Assembly (NCBI GenBank): GCA_024516035.1
Contig: CM044961.1
Span: 7,003,515 to 7,067,514 of the forward strand
Source: Bactericera cockerelli
Taxonomy: Eukaryota; Arthropoda; Insecta; Hemiptera; Triozidae
Reading direction: 5' to 3'
DNA length: 64,000 nt
The translations under genes were made by a program, and so were the position numbers. Positions 20,128-31,917 of the stretch are shown one piece after another. The notes beneath the pieces were generated by a model. The model was not told the origin of the DNA, searched no databases, and saw nothing but the letters and a program-made list of their open reading frames with translations. Positions within the stretch are counted from its first letter, which is position 1. Every line of letters starts with the position of its first letter.

Positions 20128-20480
20128 AGTGCACCCATTTCATCCCTCGAACACTTACCTATACGAAACCAAGAGTGCACCAATTTCATCCCTAGGACAC
20201 TTACCTACGAAAACAAGAGTGCACCCATTTCATCCCTAGGACACTTACCTACGAAACCAAGAGTGCACCCATTTCATCCTTAAAACACTTATACCTATAC
20301 GAAACCAAGAGTGCACTAATTTCATCCCTAGGACACTTACCTATACGAAACCAAGAGTGCACCAATTTCATCCCTAGGACACTTACCTACAAAAACAAGA
20401 GTGCACCCATTTCATCCCTAGGACACTTACCTACGAAAACAAGAGTGCACCCATTTCATCCCTAGGACACTTACCTACCT
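20128..20480. repeat. 44-47 bp tandem repeat x 8
   Basis: Units of form AAGAGTGCACCCATTTCATC / CCTAGGACACTTACCTACGA alternate between an AAACCAAG...CCAATTT variant and an AAAACAAG...CCCATTT variant. Confidence 0.9.
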
Positions 20481-22460
20481 TGTGGGGAATCCTGCTCAAA
20501 CTACAACACCTTAAGAACCTATTATTATTATTATTATTGAATATCTATCCTTTCTGGCAGCCAATTGTCCACAAACACGAGAACTGGTTTCTAGAACAAT
20601 CCTCTCTCATCAGTGGCGTATGTGGTTTGAAATCGTAACGGCATAATACATTCACCATGCACGGAAATACAATGGCTACACCCGAGGTACGGCCCGGGGC
20701 ATGGCCTTGTATTTATTATTTCTACCCCTACTATACACAATGAGGCATTGCCATCCTTTCGGGCATGACAACCCCAATTGGAGCAAGGCCCTCTTTACAC
20801 ACAAACACACAAAGGGCTCTATGTGGCTGAGGTGTAGAGGCAACCCAAACCTCAATTCCCTCAGAGGAACTCTTGGAAGTGGCGTCCACCTTCCTGGATG
20901 CAAAGGTAGAACTTCTTCATCATGTTCCGTCGAATATTATGGAAGATTCCAGGTGTTTCTGTCAGGTCATCGAATGCCAACAGGATTGTTGCTGCCAGAT
21001 TTTTCTACTCTTTTGTCTCCACTGAGGTTTCGTAAACTATGTTTTTCACGTTACCCCAAAAAATGTTCCTTTTGGCAGCTCCATATGCTAAATGCACATC
21101 TGCCATTTCAGCATCCGAATAATAATAACTATGCAACTTGTACTAAGAAAACTCAAGAAGTTTAAAGATAATATTTCATAGAATGCAGAAAAATATGCTT
21201 GAAAACTATCATCGATTCGAGAAACAAACAATCATTCATTTGACTGGCCTTTAATTAATTCTAAGGAAATAATTATCAGACATAAATAGGTGATTACTCT
21301 TTGAGTACAAGACGACCCTACACGGTCAACACTTTTAAGATTTTGAACATCGTTTTTTTGAGACTTACCTGGTTCGTTTTCCCAGAATATCATGTGATAA
21401 AAAACCCTAAAATTATTTTTTAGCATCCTTGGGTTGGCCGCCAACTTTTATCAAACTTGTCCGTGTCTGTGCCAAAATTTGTTCGGGCAAATCTTGAGTG
21501 TTTCAAAGTGTAAAAAACTTACATGAGAATTTTTTTTCTATTCAGGTGTCAAAAAATATGCCAAACCAAACCGTAAAAAACAAAGTAGTGTATCTAGAAA
21601 CATCGAAATTTTGTTGGCTTTCTGCAGAATTGTCCAGAATCAACTCATCTTAAACAGGAAAAAAGTTCTGACCTGAAGAACAAGCCAAAGTCGGACTTTT
21701 TCAGAATGTTGCAAAAAATCACTTTGTGCAGTTACAAAGGCGAATCTGAAAAAACGGATAGCAGATCCGGGCTGGAAATGTCGTCAGCAATCTACCATTA
21801 ACGGGTGTAAACGTTTTTTTGGTCCACCCTGTATTACTCGTAAACTTAAAGTTGGATCAAAATATCTTACAAAAGGAATGCAATTAGTTAGTCTTTATTA
21901 CTAACCTTTCGTAAAATTTACGACGGACGGTGCGACACATTTCATATCTTGATATTCATAACCATACGTATTTTTTACGAGGTTGTCTAATTTACTTCTG
22001 CTTTTTCGTTTTGTTCATAGAACGATGACAGTTAAGAAATTTGAATCCAAATATGGCTAAAGACAAAAATATCAACAGAAAAAAAAGTATTCTTGGTTGT
22101 CGAAAAGAGATATTTCTCAGATTTACCTAAGAGGAATCAATAATAATGTTTTTTGCTTAACAAAAAATATATTTCTTAGATTTACCTGAAAGAAATCAAA
22201 GTAAATGATAAAAATATCGCTTAGAAATCAACGAACAGTATATTTTTTTTTTTTTTACAAAAACGAACAGAATATTGTGTGTACCACTCAAAAATAACCA
22301 CTCAAAACAACGGATTCTACTAACTACTCGTAATTATTACCTATGGGCTTTATAGGTAAAAGCTAACCTATCGTAAATTTCACGACGCAATATCGATTAT
22401 CTCCGGAACCATACATAGTAGAGCACTGTCACCTCACACCTGAGTGCCCAACGTGCAATC
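20481..22460. other. no gene supported; one minisatellite monomer
   Basis: 20690-20760 carries GGGGCATGGCCTTGTATTTA and a second degenerate GAGGCATTGCC. A 154-codon open frame at 20701-21165 starts in this repeat and shows no recognisable domain. A closing CCACCCTGTA lies near 21830. Nothing else is recognised. Confidence 0.45.
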
Positions 22461-22469
22461 AGAGTCTGG

Positions 22470-22700
22470 GCCCTGTTCCTGAAAGCGCGGAGTGACTCCA
22501 CACTCCGCACTTCGCACTCCGCGAATCCAATTTCTGTTCCTGAAACACTTTTGCAAAGTTTTTTTGCGGATCGATTCGGGGAGTTATAATGCGGAGTAAT
22601 TTTCGTGTTTCTGTTCCATAAAACTTTTATTTTGCAGAGTGCGGAGTAAAATTTTGCAAAGTTTGGAGTTTTTTTGCAGAGAAAGAATTCACTCCTCGGT
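22470..22700. repeat. GCGGAGT-motif repeat
   Basis: Direct and inverted GCGGAGT/ACTCCGC words, with GTTCCTGAAA or GTTCCATAAA repeated three times. Looks like one end of a MITE, but no matching far end was found. Confidence 0.4.
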
Positions 22701-22794
22701 CTCTTCTTTTTATCAGAATTTCGACTTTGGAGAAATTATGTGACGAAATTATGTAACGAAAATATGTAACGATATTATGTAACGAAATATTGAA

Positions 22795-22905
22795 TTGTAA
22801 AGGGAGAGAAGAGGGAAAGTTTGTGTCATGCGCACAATGGCGAAGTATTGAATTGTAGAGGGAGAGAAGAGAGAAGGTATGTGTCATGCGCACAATACGA
22901 AATTT
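22795..22905. repeat. 52-bp direct duplication
   Basis: TGAATTGTA(A/G)AGGGAGAGAA through TGTGTCATGCGCACAAT occurs twice in tandem. Confidence 0.8.
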
Positions 22906-22974
22906 GGTCAGTTGGGTTTTGGACCTTGAATAGTAAAGATGAAAATGTCCCAATGGTTGCAGACTCGTATGCAA

Positions 22975-23028
22975 GCGTTTTTTTAAACAAAAATTTAACA
23001 TCGCTTTCAACTGCATGGTCATATCAGT
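22975..23028 (-). mobile_element. 5S-derived SINE tail fragment
   Basis: AATTTAACATCGCTTTCAAC / TGCATGGTCATATCA is the SINE tail end in reverse. It is cut by the family-1 SINE head that follows without a gap. Confidence 0.65.
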
Positions 23029-23115
23029 AGTCACCGTGGCAGAGTGAGTTAGCGCGCTAGGCATTGTACGCATGGTGACCTGGGTTCGATTCCCAGCGGG
23101 GCAGGAATTTTTTTA
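23029..23115 (+). mobile_element. family-1 SINE head only
   Basis: TAGTCACCGTGGCAGAGTGA to GGTTCGATTCCCAGCGGGGC then a T run. The body is absent. Confidence 0.75.
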
Positions 23116-23184
23116 TTTTCGAAAGGTTAGTCTTCTAGGGTTAAAATTTTCATGTAGGTAGTTGCTCTTTACGTGCATTATTGT

Positions 23185-23375
23185 CTGTCCCAGTACCTCA
23201 TTGGTCAAGCCATCTAACTGGTAATCCACAGGTCGCGGGTTAAAAACCCGGCCGGGACATGACAAGTTATCCTCCAACTTAGGATTTCGACCACATAATA
23301 ATACGTCTTGAACTTTCTGCTGGCATAATGGGACTCATTTGTCCTATTCGGGCAGTATAAATAAGGCGACATTAT
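23185..23375 (+). mobile_element. tRNA-derived SINE, family 4
   Basis: GGTCAAGCCATCTAACTGGT, CGCGGGTTAAAAACCCGGCC (B-box region), GGACATGACAAGTTAT, then CGACCACATAATAATACGTC and an ATTATTATTATT tail. A related diverged copy follows at 23385-23580. Confidence 0.65.
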
Positions 23376-23384
23376 TATTATTTG

Positions 23385-23580
23385 TCGAGTGGTTAAGGCA
23401 CTAGTCAGATGGTAATCCAGGTAGCGCATTTGTTCAAATTTTGCCAAAAACCGGAAAATATCCTCGTTTATTCCAGACTTTGACCACATAATAATGCCAC
23501 TTAAAACAACTGCTGGAATAAGGACAACCTCTAATCTTAATTTTACAGTAGAAAATATAAATTTTATGTATTATTATTAA
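23385..23580 (+). mobile_element. tRNA-derived SINE, family 4, diverged
   Basis: GTCGAGTGGTTAAGGCACTA, ATGGTAATCCAGGTAGCGCA, then TTTGACCACATAATAATGCC and AACTGCTGGAATAAGGACAA. It has features of both families 3 and 4. Confidence 0.55.
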
Positions 23581-23599
23581 AATTACATCAATTTTTTAA

Positions 23600-23825
23600 T
23601 GTTTTTTTTTTAATTTGGGTTTAACGTCGGTTTCAACTGCATGCTCATACCAAGACAGGGTATTACCTTCCATTTGCAGGAAAATCACAAAAGTGCTAAC
23701 CACATTAACCTCACCTAACCTGGCTCGGGTCAGAATGCCAGCATCACAGAGTCTTCACCTCTCTGGACGTTGCTTGGCTTCGGTGATCCTACGGGAACCG
23801 GTGCGCCATCGACGCTAGCTTGTTA
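23600..23825 (-). mobile_element. 5S rRNA-derived SINE
   Basis: Reverse complement: GCTAGCGTCGATGGCGCACC, GGTTCCCGTAGGATCACCGA, AGCCAAGCAACGTCCAGAG, core with AGGTTAGGTGAGGTTAATGT, tail CGACGTTAAACCCAAATT. It retains the GTAGGATCACCGAAG stretch of 5S. Confidence 0.8.
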
Positions 23826-23829
23826 ATAT

Positions 23830-24960
23830 TGTAGCTGAATTCGTTAAGAAACGGTAACTCAATAACGGTGTAGTAAAATAAGGTTGGTGACTGTCTACCA
23901 TTCCCCACTGTTCTCAATTCTAATATTGGAATGAAAGGAAGAAAGGAACAATTTTCGATCAGAGCCTCATGCTGTCATCTGCCCAGACGAAATAAACTAC
24001 GCACATACATAAAACCAGAATTTTATAAACCAGATTCCTAGTGGGAGGATTTTACCTGAAGAACCAGTATTGGAAAAAACCGAATGGCGGCTCGTTGGTG
24101 GAAAAGATGTTAGAAAGAGGCGCTAGCCGAAGACGAACCAGTGAAACCAGGGGATTTTCTGGTTTGTGAGCTCATTTACCGACGTCATTTGGCGTTTTGG
24201 GGAATTTGCTGATCAAAATTTACTGATGGTTAAAGCGTGGTTGGTGTTTAGTGCCTTAGTTTCGCCAGTCATCCGAACTCCTGAAAATGCACTAGTGACT
24301 AGACCGAACAATATTATTATGGAGACAGAATTTTTTTTTTTTAAAGATGACTGTTTCACAGCCGTTTTATTTTTTGTAATTGTAATTGTATATTTACGGG
24401 TCAAACCCAGTGTAAAATAAAACATAAATACATATCACTGCAATGGAAAAAACATAGATTAATAAAACATTTAGTGACTAGATAAATTTTGTAGCCATGA
24501 AACAGGATCTACTTTTTCAAAAAATAAATGAAAAATTGAAATTCTCTGCCGAGACAAGGGTTAAGGCTCTTTAGTACAACCAACCAAAAATATAGAAAAT
24601 AGTCTGACCTCTAATTTTGAGCCTTGTTAAGTTCGTTGCAGCCTATACTCAAGGCCAAATCCTCAATTCAATAGCAATGCAAAAAGTGCACTCTGGTTTC
24701 TTTTGTTAATCTTGATTTTTTACTGAATGAGGAAAATAAGGTCAGAATAAATTAATAAGGTAACTTTGTACGTCTTGAGTTCTAAAATGCATTTATGGAT
24801 TGAAAAATTCTATTTAGGTATACAAACAATACATGTTTATCTGTAGTTAAGTTATATTTTTGTAAACAAAAAACAATTTAAAGATTAGAGGTGCAGCAAT
24901 CTTACAACAAATAAATCCTAAGTCTTCAACATGACATGTATACACTTAATCTTTATGTAT
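23830..24960. other. no feature seen
   Basis: Unassigned AT-rich DNA without a supported ORF. Confidence 0.5.
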
Positions 24961-24962
24961 AA

Positions 24963-25015
24963 CTAGCCGCGTTGTCTTGCGGCGTGTGTCGTTCCATCAA
25001 GGCATGGCCGAATTG
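24963..25015 (-). mobile_element. Helitron 3' end fragment
   Basis: The reverse complement ends with a GCCGC...GCGGC hairpin followed by CTAG and flanking T, and contains the GGCCATGCCTTGATGG subterminal word seen in other Helitrons here. Confidence 0.6.
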
Positions 25016-25345
25016 TACTGAATACATACATTATATGTACATTTAATTGTCCATAATAGTTCAATAAGAGAACCCCAGAACTCAGATGCTAGAGTAGAAA
25101 ACTTTACGTGGCAAATAAGATATTGTAATATTACTGGGGAGATCGCATTAATACATTAATAATGTAAGTCATGCAAATGTCATTTTACCGGGCAGCATCG
25201 AACTCCACCGAAAACTCCACCGAAAGAGGGACGGGGTCAAAGTGTCTAATACGAACTCTACCTTTTTTTATTATACCTACTCCACCGATTTTGAATCAGG
25301 TAAAAAGAAGAAAACATGGATTTTATGATTCGGAGACACACAGTA

Positions 25346-27002
25346 TACAGGGTGTCCCACCAAACTTGGACACCTCAAATTACTCGGCCCCTGAAAGAGT
25401 TTTTGAAAAATAAAAAATCCTAGATGACATGGTCTAATTATGCGGTTTCAGTCGTGAAATTTTTTTTATACAGGGTGGTTCAAAAGTCAGAAATTGAGGT
25501 GTCAACTTTCGATTTTTAAATGAATCGACCTGAATTTTATTTGATAATTTTACTTCTAAATGGTTCCTGAGTACTTTTTTAAACAAAAATTTTACATACA
25601 GGGTGGTTTTTTTTCGACCAATTTTTTTTCTAAATCTCGAATAACTCAAATTTGTTTAATTTTTTCGATGACAATAATAGAGAGGTTTTGTGTAATGAAA
25701 ACACGCACTTTCAATTGGCATCAAAATTTTTTATACAGGGTGGTTCACAAGTGAAATAATGACTTGATTTTTTTTAAAACTGAGTTTTTTTAATTTTCTA
25801 TTTGGGATTAATAATTTTAACCTAATTTTACACATTTTTTGTTAGTCATATCGAAAAACAAAACTAAAGTGTTGTACAGGGTGAGACATAATTTTTTTGT
25901 GAAACCCTTTATATGGGCAGTCAAAGAGACGTAAAATTAAATAGAAAGACTAAATGTGCAAGAAAAACTTTGATTTTTAATGATATCAAAAAATTATGGT
26001 GTTTTAACCAATATTGTCGCATGGACCACCCTGTAGATATTCTCTTAAACTATCATGTGGGTACTCGAGGTTGTATAAAATTCAACGAAGACTTCGAATC
26101 GTGGGGAAAAACAAGTCAAAAACACGAATTTTGAAGGCATTTTCAATTTGGTGTACACACTGAATGATTTTAAAACTAGAAATAAAAAGTAGGTAGGTGT
26201 AGACACAAAATTGAAAATGGCTTTTTGAATTCATTTTTTTCTTTCAGATTTGGACTCCTCGTTGAATTTTAGACATATTCGACCAACCATATGATGTTTT
26301 AAGAAAATATCAACAGGGTGGTCCATGTGACAATATTCGTTAAAACACCATAACTTTTTAATATCATTAAAAATCGAAGATTTTCTTGCACATTTAGTCT
26401 TTCTATTTAATTTTATGTCTTTTTGACTGCCCATATACAGGGTGTTACAAAAAAATTATGTCTCACCCTGTACAACACTTTAGTTTTGTTTTTCGATATG
26501 ACTAACAAAAAATGTGTAAAATTAGGTTAAAATTATTAATCCCAAATAAAAAATTAAAAAAACTCAGTTTTAAAAAAAATCAAGTCATTATTTCACTTGT
26601 GAACCACCCTGTATAAAAATTTTTGATGCCAATTGAAAGTGCGTGTTTTCATTACACAAACACTCTCTATTATTGTTATCGAAAAAATTAAACAAACTTG
26701 AGTTATTCGAGATTTAGAAAAAAAAATTGGTCGAAAAAAAACCACCCTGTATGTAAAATTTTTGTTTAAAAAAGTACTCAGGAACCATTTAGAAGTAAAA
26801 TTATCAAATAAAATTCAGGTCGATCTATTTAAAAATCGAAAGTTGACACCTCAATTTCTGACTTTTGAACCACCCTGTATAAAAAAAACTTCATGACTGA
26901 AACCGCATAATTAGACCATGTACCCTAGGATTTTTTATTTTTCAAAAACTTTTTCAGGGGCCGAGTAATTTGAGGTGTCCAAGTTTGGTGGGACACCCTG
27001 TA
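25346..27002. mobile_element. 1,657-bp TA-flanked foldback element
   Basis: Ends TACAGGGTGTCCCACCAAAC and its inverse are flanked by TA. The two arms (about 25346-26155 and 26190-27002) are near-exact reverse complements with a loop of about 40 bp near 26160-26200. ACAGGGTG recurs within each arm at roughly 130-bp spacing (near 25472, 25600, 25735, 25875). Mirror-image short ORFs at 25913 and 26231 are by-products of the palindrome. A deleted relative is at 38470. Confidence 0.9.
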
Positions 27003-27175
27003 TATTATATTTAATTCGAACAGTGAGTAAATAGATATTTAACAAACCTACCCAACAAATTGAAGTCAGTGACAACAAAAAGTTGTCGGTCTAAATGTTG
27101 TGTTTAGTTAGCCGGCTAGAATGCTTGGGTGAGGCAGCGACCCGGTCTAACCCTGCGCTAATTTCAACCTAACCT

Positions 27176-27740
27176 ATGCAACTATGCATCTATAGTCTGG
27201 ATGCCTCGTTCACAGGAAAAAGTCTCTTCGGTGGAATCGGTTCAAGCTGCTTTCTGCAGACGACTGTTTTATAAACTAAACGGCTTTTACCCCGTCTATC
27301 CAGAAGCCATCTCTTACAGAGATCTGCGAGAGCACTTGTGTTTGCCATCCATTGAGTCCAAACATAAAATAATCTTACTTACTTTTCTTTATAAAATCAT
27401 CAACAATATGATAGACTCAATGGATCTAGCCAGTGGCGTGTGTTATCGTGTTCCCTGTATGAGAACAAGAGATTCTCATAACTCCACTTTTTTCGCCGCC
27501 CCCACTCTTTCCCAGCCTTTATCGCCTATCATCAGAGCTCAAACACTATTTAACGAGCACCATAAAACTTTAGACCTTTCTTCTAATTTGAACTGTTTTA
27601 CAAAATTAATTGAAACTTTATTTTTAGGTTTAGACACTTAATTTTAAGCACATAGTTGTACGTATTATATTGTAAATTGTGTAAAATGTCATTTATAAGA
27701 TATCACAATAAAACTTATTTGATTTGATTTTGATTTGATT
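27176..27740 (+). mobile_element. 5'-truncated LINE insertion
   Basis: Starts mid-RT and ends with a TTTGATTTGATT-type tail. The flanks (CAACCTAACCTA left, AGCCCCTCACCC right) are contiguous at 32299-32322, which acts as an empty site and fixes the borders. Confidence 0.8.
27182..27641 (+). pseudogene. LINE RT C-terminal fragment
   Basis: About 150 residues begin with YASIVWMPRSQEKVSSVESVQ, the region after the RT palm in jockey-superfamily ORF2 (usually SxxWxPxxxxxxxxIExVQ). The fragment then has FCRRLFYKLNG, PSIESKHKIILL and a natural stop at 27639. It lacks all catalytic motifs because of 5' truncation. No frameshift, so the insertion is not very old. It belongs to a different LINE family from the element at 10070: the tail and C-terminus are unrelated. 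Confidence 0.8.
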
Positions 27741-27744
27741 TAAG

Positions 27745-28420
27745 CCCCTCACCCAACCATCCTACCCAACAAACTGAAGTCAGTGATCTATCGTGCAATT
27801 TCACCTCGTTAACTTTACCTAACCCTATATAACTAAAAAATTCCTTTATAGTTATCATATTTGATAGTAATAGTAATATTATGTACTTAGTATTTATTAA
27901 AGTATATAAACTCCAATCTATGCATGAGAATGAATGAACTAAAGTAAACAAAACCTTGTACGGGGTGTAGAAAAATACAAATCGGTGGAGTTCGTATTGC
28001 AACCTTTTTTGAAATCGGTGGAGTGCGACATGGGAAAATGTTCATTTAGGTGGAGTTCGAGTATGCAAAGATCTTTTAGGTGGAGTTCGTAATCGCCCAT
28101 TTTACCTCTTAGGTACAATAAATTATTGCGTAAATAGTTATAGATCACGAGGAAAAAAAAAGTATTTTAGTTTCAAATATAAGAAAGGTCATATGTATGC
28201 TAATGAAAAAAAAAAAAAAAAAAATCATAAGGACAATAATACAGGACGTAGAACGCGGGACGAAAAAATAAGAAGAATTTCACAATAAAGCCTTTTGTTT
28301 ACCTAATTATTTCTAGGTGCCTTCCTCAAAAACAGAAGGGTCACCCGTTTGTAAAAAAAATCGGTCAAAAACATTTTAGAACAATAGCTTCATCGGCTTG
28401 ATATTAAAAAAGGCAATAGG
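27745..28420. other. no gene; GGTGGAGTTCG motif repeats
   Basis: 27980-28095 has four GGTGGAGTTCG/GGTGGAGTGCG words at 30-50 bp spacing. Their inverse (GAACTCCACCGA) appears at 25200-25290. Otherwise unassigned. Confidence 0.5.
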
Positions 28421-28424
28421 TGAG

Positions 28425-29105
28425 TTCGGTGCGAAGATTACCCGCACCTTTTTTGCATGTATAAATTCGGTGCCGCCTAAAAAAGGTGATGTATGAGTTC
28501 GGTGCGGTCCTAATGACTTATAAATTGATTGTTTTTTTTTTTATAATGTACTCTGTTTCTTGTTAACAGTCATCCTGCTGTTATGTTAGTAGATTATGTT
28601 GTAGACAGTTACATTCAGCAAGGCTGTCCATTTCCTCCTTGAAGGCCATGCCTAGGGTTAATAGTAGGGTTAGGTAAAATACAATGAAGGCCATACCTTG
28701 GGTTTATAGAGTAGGGTTAGGTAAAATACAATGAAGGCCATGCCTTGGGTTTATAGTAGGGTTAGGTAAAATACAATGAAGGCCATGCCTTGGGTTTATA
28801 GTAGGGTTAGGTAAAATACAATGAAGGCCATACCTTGGGTTTATAGTAGGGTTAGGTAAAATACAATGAAGGCCATGCCTTGGGTTTATAGTAGGGTTAG
28901 GTAAAATACAATGAAGGCCATGCCTTGGGTTTATAGTAGGGTTAGGTAAAATGCAATGAAGGCCATCCTCGGTTTATTAATTGAAGGCCATGCCTATAAG
29001 GAAAAAAATACTATAATTACCTGATCATCAGGGCAAGTACCAGGGCACCGAATTCATACATGACCTTTTTTAGGCGGCACCGAACTCATACATAATGCCG
29101 TAAAA
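28425..29105. mobile_element. inverted-repeat element enclosing a minisatellite
   Basis: ATTCGGTGCCGCCTAAAAAA at about 28464 is mirrored by TTTTTTAGGCGGCACCGAA at about 29070, with further GAGTTCGGTGC words on both sides. The centre is the 45-bp array. Confidence 0.7.
28646..28975. repeat. 45-bp minisatellite, about 7 units
   Basis: Unit ATAGTAGGGTTAGGTAAAAT / ACAATGAAGGCCATGCCTTG / GGTTT. Same length and core as the array at 12345, with a variant AATGAAGG/TTGGG half. Confidence 0.95.
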
Positions 29106-29149
29106 AAAGGTTCAACATTTATTACCTAGATCTATTGAGACATCCAGAT

Positions 29150-29848
29150 TTGAGAGTGAAAAAGCTTCTTAACTTTAAAAACTGTCCTCTACATCCTGTA
29201 CACCGCAGACATGCCTCTCTCAAACAACACCGTCACAGCTAATTCGCCGACGACACAGCCATCCTAGCTAAACATCATGACCCCGAAGTCGCGTCAGACG
29301 CCCTACAGCGACATCTAGACAGTTTACAATCTTGGTTGAAAAAATGGCGGATTAAAGTCAACGAGAACAAGTCTGTACATGTATCATTCACCCTTAGGAA
29401 AACAACTTGCCCACCCGTTGCTCTAAACAACACCTTAATACCTACGAATAGCACAGTAAAATATCTTGGAATCCACCTCGACCAAAAACTCACATGGAAA
29501 CACCACATTCAAATGAAGAAAACTCAACTTAATATAAAGTACAAAAAAATGTTTTGGCTTCTAGGTCCCAACTCTAAACTCTCCATTGAAAACAAAATCC
29601 TACTCTACAAAATGATCCTAAAACCAGTATGGACCTATGAAATCGAACTATGGGGATGTGCTAAACCGTCAAATATTAAAATCATACAACGCTTCCAGTC
29701 CAAAACCCTAAGGAAAATGCTTGGTGCTCCTTATTACGTCTCGAACAGAACCATACATGAGACCTCAGAATACCATATGTCACAGATGAGATCAAGAATC
29801 GACCAAAAAACTATCACCAACGTATTCCTAACCATCCAAATGAACTGA
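29150..29848 (+). pseudogene. jockey-type RT C-terminal half, broken
   Basis: The palm motif C FADD is encoded at 29243-29254 and is followed by TAILAKHHDPEVAS, LKKWRIKVNENKS and KYLGIHLDQKLTWKHHI, then WTYEIELWGCAKPSNIKIIQ and APYYVSNRTIH, all diagnostic of the jockey clade. The upstream segment (LYTADMPLSNNTVTA) is in a different frame, so there is a one-base frameshift just before FADD. The fragment ends at a stop at 29846 and a 3' region with an AATAAATAAA tail near 30100. The N-terminal RT and endonuclease are missing. Confidence 0.85.
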
Positions 29849-30245
29849 TCCGGGCCCTTGAACAACCTATCACAACATGAGAAGGCTGAAAAAACCTACC
29901 CAAAGACCTATTTGAAACCTAAACACCCACCCCCACCTCCCCAGGTTCAGCGCGATACGGAGTAACCCGCATGCAATGGACCTGTAACATAGGAGTGCTG
30001 TCATTGGGCAACTTCTCCTTCATGTCATGTATTCTCATCAGATTTACTTACTACAAATGTATTTTATTATACTTTTATTTTGTAGATTGTAAATGTATAC
30101 AATAAATAAAAAAAACTTTAAAAAAATGGATATTAGGAACCATGGTAAATTTCAGCTCAATCGGACTTGTACTAAATGAGCCTGCCGTTTGTAATCATGC
30201 AAAATTTCAGCATAATCTGACTTGTTTTTACTCATAAAAACCCAA

Positions 30246-30259
30246 CCACACAACACACA

Positions 30260-30294
<35 letters not shown>

Positions 30295-30312
30295 CACACA
30301 CACCCACACCCA
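30246..30312. repeat. (CA)n microsatellite
   Basis: ACACAC tract with TATA and CCCAC interruptions. Confidence 0.95.
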
Positions 30313-30323
30313 CACAACTTTTC

Positions 30324-30563
30324 CTTACTTACTTTTCAAATAAATTAATTTATGTCATCCATAAAATATATCTATACTATACAGTGCAGTGATATGACGC
30401 AGCAAGTACGTTTTGCCATAAAATTTTCTGGTGACCGTTGAAACTTACTTACTTTTCAAATAAATGAATTTATGTCATCTATAATAAATATCTATACTAT
30501 ACAGTGCAGTGATATGACGCAACAGAATACTTTTTGCCATAGACTTTTCTGGTGACCGTTGAA
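30324..30563. repeat. 120-bp tandem duplication
   Basis: CTTACTTACTTTTCAAATAA through GGTGACCGTTGAAA occurs from 30324 and again from 30444 with a few differences. Confidence 0.9.
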
Positions 30564-30564
30564 A

Positions 30565-31120
30565 ATTTAAACCTCCACTGACCTTGCAAAATGCAAGCCA
30601 ATGGTTCGGGCCCTGCCCAGGACAATAAATCTGTCGTCTTGAAGAACAATAAATTCATATTATCAGATTGTTTGTTTCTTGGTTGTGCCAATTTTTGCGT
30701 AACTTTAAGATTTGAGCCAACAATGGCAGATTGGCGCTATGTTATGGCTGTGTTCTGGTGGTTCCTGTTAGTTAACAAATGTACCTAACAATTGTAAATA
30801 CATAGGTAGTTTTTCACTCTTTTTACATTGTAAACATTGAGATCGTGAGTATAACCACATTGTGCATAGTTATGTGGGGTGTGACGTAATGAATTACACC
30901 TGAGTTTACTTCTGGAATCTCAATAGTGACGTAATTGTGACTTTGGCCGTTGATATCAATTATCGATGCGAGATAGGGAAATTGCGATGAAATATGTACC
31001 TAAAGATCTTAGTGATCTTACTATAAATGAACTGAAGCTAGCGTCAAGGACACATTGAAATAAACAACACCGATAAATCGAGACGAACCCAAAACACCCA
31101 CAAAACATAGGATACATTAC
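30565..31120. other. no feature seen
   Basis: Short open frames only. Confidence 0.45.
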
Positions 31121-31124
31121 TTTG

Positions 31125-31325
31125 CTTGAACATCGTGTTGACCCAGCACCTAAATGGGAAGTATTTTGTCACTTCTCACCCATCAGAGAGGAGGCATACT
31201 ACGGAATGGGCAGGCTACAACATAGACCACAAGCGTCTACACTCTACAGTAGCTCCTGTTTCATGACTACGAAATAAAAACGGCTGTGAAATATTCATCT
31301 TTAAAATAAATAAGAAAATCTATCT
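31125..31325 (+). mobile_element. SINE family 7, body and tail
   Basis: GTTGACCCAGCACCTAAATG, TTCTCACCCATCAGAGAGGA, GACCACAAGCGTCTAC, GTAGCTCCTGTTTCATGACT, GGCTGTGAAATATTCATCTT. Copies at 51215 (body), 37190 and 39690 (tail). Confidence 0.65.
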
Positions 31326-31329
31326 TCAG

Positions 31330-31915
31330 AATCAATTGAAACGAGATTTACAGATGACCAAATTAATCTATTAAAGAATACCCTACTTAACAAATTACAA
31401 AATCGACAGTCCATTGCATCAAAATACCTGACCCAAAACTTATAATGGACCCAAAAAAAAACTCTTCACCTGTCCAACCCAGAATTTGGATCCCTTATTA
31501 ACCCGTGAGTGGTTGTCTATAGGGAATTTTTCTTGTTGGCAAAAACGTTATAACTTAAAGACCACACGGGAAGAAAGATGAAGGCCCACGATTTTTCATT
31601 TCGAGAAAAATCGAGAACGAGGCAGCTGTGATGGGCACAATGCCTCATTCCTCAGACTTGAAAGGCACTTTTTATATTTTATAAATAGTTAAAAACACAA
31701 ACATTTTGTTATCCAGGAGTGTACTTTGTAATAAAAATAACTTCAGTGATCTGACAAAAGTTGTCAGTCAGTATATCAGTATACTGACTCACTGAAAAAA
31801 AAAATCCGTCGCAGTTTAATGAACGAATATTTACTGGATCTTTTTAAAGAATAAAATAGGCTGTATAGATGGCAATAGTATCTATATGAAAATTTGATAT
31901 AAATAGGAGGCTACC
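31330..31915. other. no feature seen
   Basis: Unassigned AT-rich DNA. Confidence 0.45.
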
Positions 31916-31917
31916 GA

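Noticed and set aside
20701..21165. 154-codon candidate gene
   Set aside because: Begins inside a minisatellite monomer, has no recognisable domain or intron signals, and its composition looks like random open frame.
25913..26434. Two related small proteins encoded on opposite strands
   Set aside because: They are the same sequence read in the two arms of the foldback element.
29275..29508. Minus-strand open frame
   Set aside because: It is the antisense shadow of the jockey RT fragment.
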